Part shown: piece by piece, positions 60,972 through 64,000 of the stretch
Layout: each line of letters starts with the position of its first letter
Position numbering within the stretch: the first letter of the stretch is position 1
Assembly: GCA_024803745.1 (NCBI GenBank)
Contig: JANJXV010000013.1
Location: 57,623,602 to 57,687,601 of the forward strand
From: Megascapheus bottae
Taxonomy: Eukaryota > Chordata > Mammalia > Rodentia > Geomyidae
DNA length: 64,000 nt
Reading direction: 5' to 3'
The notes under the pieces: generated by a model
What the model saw: only the letters and a program-made list of their open reading frames with translations
Databases searched by the model: none
Told to the model about the DNA's origin: nothing
Translations under genes and position numbers: made by a program

Positions 60972-62261
60972 CATACACACACTGGCTAAGACTGTCCATT
61001 TCATGTTACGTGTATTTTATAAACACAACAAAAAATGAGTTGTTTATATGGAGACTCTTTAAGATGGCAACCCAGAATCTCAAAGACCCAGGAACCAATC
61101 CAGCTGAAGCATGTCATGCACGGAGTCAAGGAGGGTGGCCAGGGGCGATGTCTCAGACCATCGCTGGGAAAGGGAGGAAGGGGCCATAATAATACAGGAA
61201 AAACTCCACGATGGCGTCGTTTCTCCAAACTTCCTGTGTACACGTGTGTGCAGACACAGATGCACAGACATACACACTGCGCCTTCCTCCGGCGCCAGGC
61301 AAGGCCTCTGCCACAGAAGACACGACCTGGGCAGGCGGGCGCTGCGGGTTCTGCCGGTCTCCCGTTCCTGACTCAGCCTCCCCGCCTCCAGCTCGGGCGT
61401 GCATGCTGGGGCACGAATAGACTTCTTCCACGCCGGCACCCCCGCGCTGAGACCGACCTGCTTCCCACCACGAGGACCTGCTATTTTCGTCCGCTGCTGA
61501 ATCCGGCTCACTGGGGATTTATTTAGGAAGCACCGAAGCAGCTCTGCGTGTTTCCACAGAGCGCCCCGGGCTCTGCGTGGTTCGTGGACGAGGGCTCACG
61601 TAACCAAAATGAGCATGAGCAGACATTCGTGAGATGCCTCTGCTTCCTTACGTGGTGGTGTCCCGAGAGTCCTCTATGATTTCTTCCTGTTGACCTCACC
61701 GGGGTGTTTATCTAATCTAACAGGGACACCTGTGTAGATGCGTGTCTGTGGATTGCTAGGTGTCTTTTGTTTGTGTGTGACCACGTGAGGGTGTCTCCAG
61801 GTCAAGTGCACCGCTGTGTGTGTGTGTGCCAGTCTTTGGCCCGCCCGCCTTTGGCTGGACCGTGTGCCCAGGCATTAGAGGCAGAGAATGCTCCTTGAAG
61901 AGCTGCTCCATCCACCACCACTTCCCTGCAGAGACACAGACACGTGGCACTCCCCTCAGCCTGGCCAGGCTTCCTGCTGGATTCCTGTCTCTCTCAGGGC
62001 GGGACCCCAGGTCTAACACCAGTCAGACTCCTAGGAGGGGCCCCTCAGAATCGGTAGAATGAGTGCATTAGTGACCGACCCGTTCCTGTATTGCCTTAGA
62101 AGTGGGATGTTGCATTCACGTCCTACTCGCTCCATGGAGAAAAGAGGTGTCTGTTCCATCAGGGCTCACACGTATTTGTATAAACTTGTGCTATAAAATA
62201 TTCTCTCCCATCATTTGCTCTTCTCTTCCTTACAGTTGTTGCTTTTCTTTGTTCCTTTACT
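60971..62261. other. Intergenic unique stretch
   Basis: Unique DNA of moderate GC; no recognised gene. A balanced-composition patch at 61000-61090 is unremarkable. Confidence 0.5.
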
Positions 62262-62350
62262 TTTTTTCTTGCTATGTGGCCCAAGCTAATCCTGATCTTA
62301 GACCCTCCTGCTTCTGTTTCCTAAGTGCTGAGATGATGTGTTTCACACTT
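62262..62350 (-). mobile_element. B1-like SINE, reverse
   Basis: TTTTTTTCTTGCTATGTGGC, CCAAGCTAATCCTGATCTTA and CCTAAGTGCTGAGATGA match reversed B1 landmarks. A (CT)n run at 62361-62398 follows. Confidence 0.75.
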
Positions 62351-62360
62351 GACTGGCTAG

Positions 62361-62363
62361 TGT

Positions 62364-62398
<35 letters not shown>
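62361..62398. repeat. (CT)n microsatellite
   Basis: About 19 CT units. Confidence 0.96.
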
Positions 62399-62402
<4 letters not shown>

Positions 62403-62471
62403 GGAGTTTGAACTCATTCCCCACATAGCTGGGAAGACTGTTGTGTGCCGCTCATCCAGCTGTCTTGATGG

Positions 62472-62560
62472 GCTCTCCCTGACATTTTACCCAGGCTAGC
62501 CTAAAGCCATTCTCTTGATCTCTGCCTCTGGAGAAGCAGTGGTGAAGGCATGGGTCGCCT
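62472..62560 (-). mobile_element. B1-like SINE remnant
   Basis: CATTTTACCCAGGCTAGCCT then ATCTCTGCCTCTGGAGAAGC, a decayed reversed B1. Confidence 0.5.
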
Positions 62561-62569
62561 CTCCCATGC

Positions 62570-62812
62570 TTTTTTTTTTTTTTTTTTTGGTCAATCATGG
62601 GGCTTGAACTCTGGACCTGGGCACCGTCCCTGAGCTCTTCAGCGCAAGGCTAGTGCTCTACTCTTTGAGCCACAGTGCCACTTCTGGTTTTCTGGTGGTT
62701 AGCTGGAGAATCACAGATTTCCATGCGCGGCTGGCTTTATCCCGTGATCCTCAGATCTCAGGCTCCTGAGAAGCTAGGATGACAGGGACAGGTGTGAGCC
62801 GCCGGGCCCAGC
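62570..62812 (-). mobile_element. Composite ID/B1-type SINE
   Basis: Poly-T, CATGGGGCTTGAACTCTGGA, TTTGAGCCACAGTGCCACTT, TTTTCTGGTGGTTAGCTGGA, CAGATCTCAGGCTCCTGAGA and GTGAGCCGCC. Full-length reverse copy. Confidence 0.9.
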
Positions 62813-63075
62813 TTGCATTGTCTTTTAGAAATTTATATTGATTAATTCAGTTCAAAGTCCTTCTTTAGGTTTCAAGTCTCCTGTGTCATCGTCTGTTTTG
62901 CCTGTAGTAACTCCTTCCCTCTGCGCTGCTGCAGCCTGGAGGACCTCGTTCTAACTCACTGCTGGGTTCCGCTCTCCCTGCCCAGGGGCGACGGCCGGCC
63001 GGGGCTGGGGGTTTCCAGATACTGGTTTTAGCTTTACCGCATCTGTATTTTTGCTTGGCAGCTCTCACCAGGGCT

Positions 63076-63186
63076 GTTTGTTTTTGTTTTTTTTCCAGTC
63101 CTGGGCTTGAACTCAGGGCCTGGGCACTGTCCTTGGGCTTTCTCAAGGCTACAGCTCTGCCACTTGGGCCACAGCACCACGCCTGG
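63076..63186 (-). mobile_element. Truncated dimeric tRNA-derived SINE
   Basis: TTTTTTTTCCAGTCCTGGGC then TTGAACTCAGGGCCTGGGCA and CTTGGGCCACAGCACCAC. Only the distal monomer remains, and the element stops where the GC-rich tandem repeat begins. Confidence 0.9.
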
Positions 63187-63330
63187 CGGAGGGAGAGGCC
63201 CAGGGCGTGGGGAGGGCGGAGGGAGGGGCAGGGCGTGGGGAGGGCGGAGGGATGAGCCCAGGGCGTGGGGAGGGCGGAGGGAGGGGCAGGGCGTGGGGAG
63301 GGCGGAAGGATGAGCCCAGGGCGTGGGGAG
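63183..63330. repeat. ~57-bp purine-rich tandem repeat
   Basis: GGGCGTGGGGAGGGCGGAGG is repeated about five times at alternating spacing, forming about 2.5 copies of a ~57-bp compound unit. Confidence 0.9.
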
Positions 63331-63589
63331 GCCTTGGACGGGGCTGGGGTCGCCGAGGGTCCCCTGCGAGGGGTGGACGGCGGCGGTGGGCGGGCGAAGA
63401 CGGGTGGCCTGGGTCTGGACGAGGGCCTGGAGCGCGCGGTGCTCGGCCGCCTCCCCCGGAGGAGGCCGGCAGGTGGCAGCCGAGGCCGGGCGGAGGAAAG
63501 GCCCGGGTTCCCCGCCGGGCCTCCGCTTCCTTCCGGTGACGGGCGGTTCTCAACTGGGCAGGACCCGAGCCAGAGCCGCCGCCACTGGG

Positions 63590-63955
63590 GGATGGCGGAG
63601 CCTGGACGGGGCGGGCACGGAGCCTGGGGGGCGTGTCCTGTGGTCCTGGGCGTGGCCAGAGGGCGGAGCCTGGACGGGGCGGGGCATGGAGCCCTGGAGG
63701 GCGTGTCCTGTGGTCCTGGGCGTGGCCAGAGGGCGGAGCCTGGACGGGGCGGGGCATGGAGCCCTGGAGGGCGTGTCCTGTGGTCCTGGGCGTGGCTCAG
63801 AACAGCGCCAGAGGGCGGAGCCTGGACGGGGCGGGGCATGGAGCCCTGGAGGGCGTGTCCTGTGGTCCTGGGCGTGGCTCAGAACAGCGCCAGAGGGCGG
63901 AGCCTGGACGGGGCGGGCACGGAGCCTGGAGGGCTAGTCCTGTGGTCGGAGGACA
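63590..63955. repeat. 70/82-bp GC-rich minisatellite, about 5 copies
   Basis: GCGGAGCCTGGACGGGGCGG starts units at 63595, 63663, 63733, 63815 and 63897. Two units carry a 12-bp insert with CAGAACAGCGCC. Most contain GGGGCGGGG, an Sp1-type GC box. The array may continue past the right edge. Confidence 0.93.
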
Positions 63956-64000
63956 GAACATTGAGTCCTGGTGGTTGGATTCTGTCACCCTGGGCGGGGC

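Overview
This window is mammalian nuclear DNA. It holds a large spliced gene with canonical GT/AG introns and a CpG-island promoter, dispersed tRNA-derived and 7SL (B1)-like SINEs, a decayed L1 fragment, and an unusually high load of minisatellites. The SINE set (a ~195-bp dimer beginning with an ID-like tRNA monomer, plus a ~240-bp ID/B1-type composite) points to a rodent. From memory it best fits a heteromyid/geomyoid such as kangaroo rat or pocket mouse, but a repeat-library search is needed to confirm this.

Only one gene is supported: BRSK2 (BR serine/threonine kinase 2, also SAD-A), on the minus strand. Twelve consecutive coding exons run from the start codon at 42987 down to 6601. Joined, they give one open frame of 409 codons plus two bases: the complete kinase domain, the UBA domain and the start of the basic/proline-rich linker. 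The rest of the protein (about 325 residues, judging from family length) lies beyond the left edge.

Layout, left to right: 1-6135 is a >6-kb minisatellite with higher-order repeats inside intron 12. Exons 12 to 9 lie at 6601-7476. Intron 8 holds a ~6.5-kb array of a 43-bp unit (8266-14745). Exons 8 to 4 lie at 15115-16709, with a 51-bp repeat in intron 6 and a recent 130-bp tandem duplication that copied the end of exon 5. Intron 3 carries a 1.25-kb minisatellite made of nuclear-receptor-like half-sites. Exons 3 and 2 lie at 19158-20487. Intron 1 (20488-42893, 22.4 kb) holds CA-rich, 38-bp and homopurine/homopyrimidine repeats and two AT-rich patches that look like conserved noncoding elements. 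Exon 1 and the CpG island occupy about 41.95-44.6 kb, with a G-quadruplex-prone 33-bp minisatellite just upstream. From 44.6 to 64 kb is upstream intergenic DNA with SINEs, an L1 fragment, simple repeats, a few candidate noncoding elements and, at the right end, GC-box-bearing tandem repeats. I found no second protein-coding gene, RNA gene or exotic system. The many long open frames fall in repeats or GC-rich DNA and look spurious.
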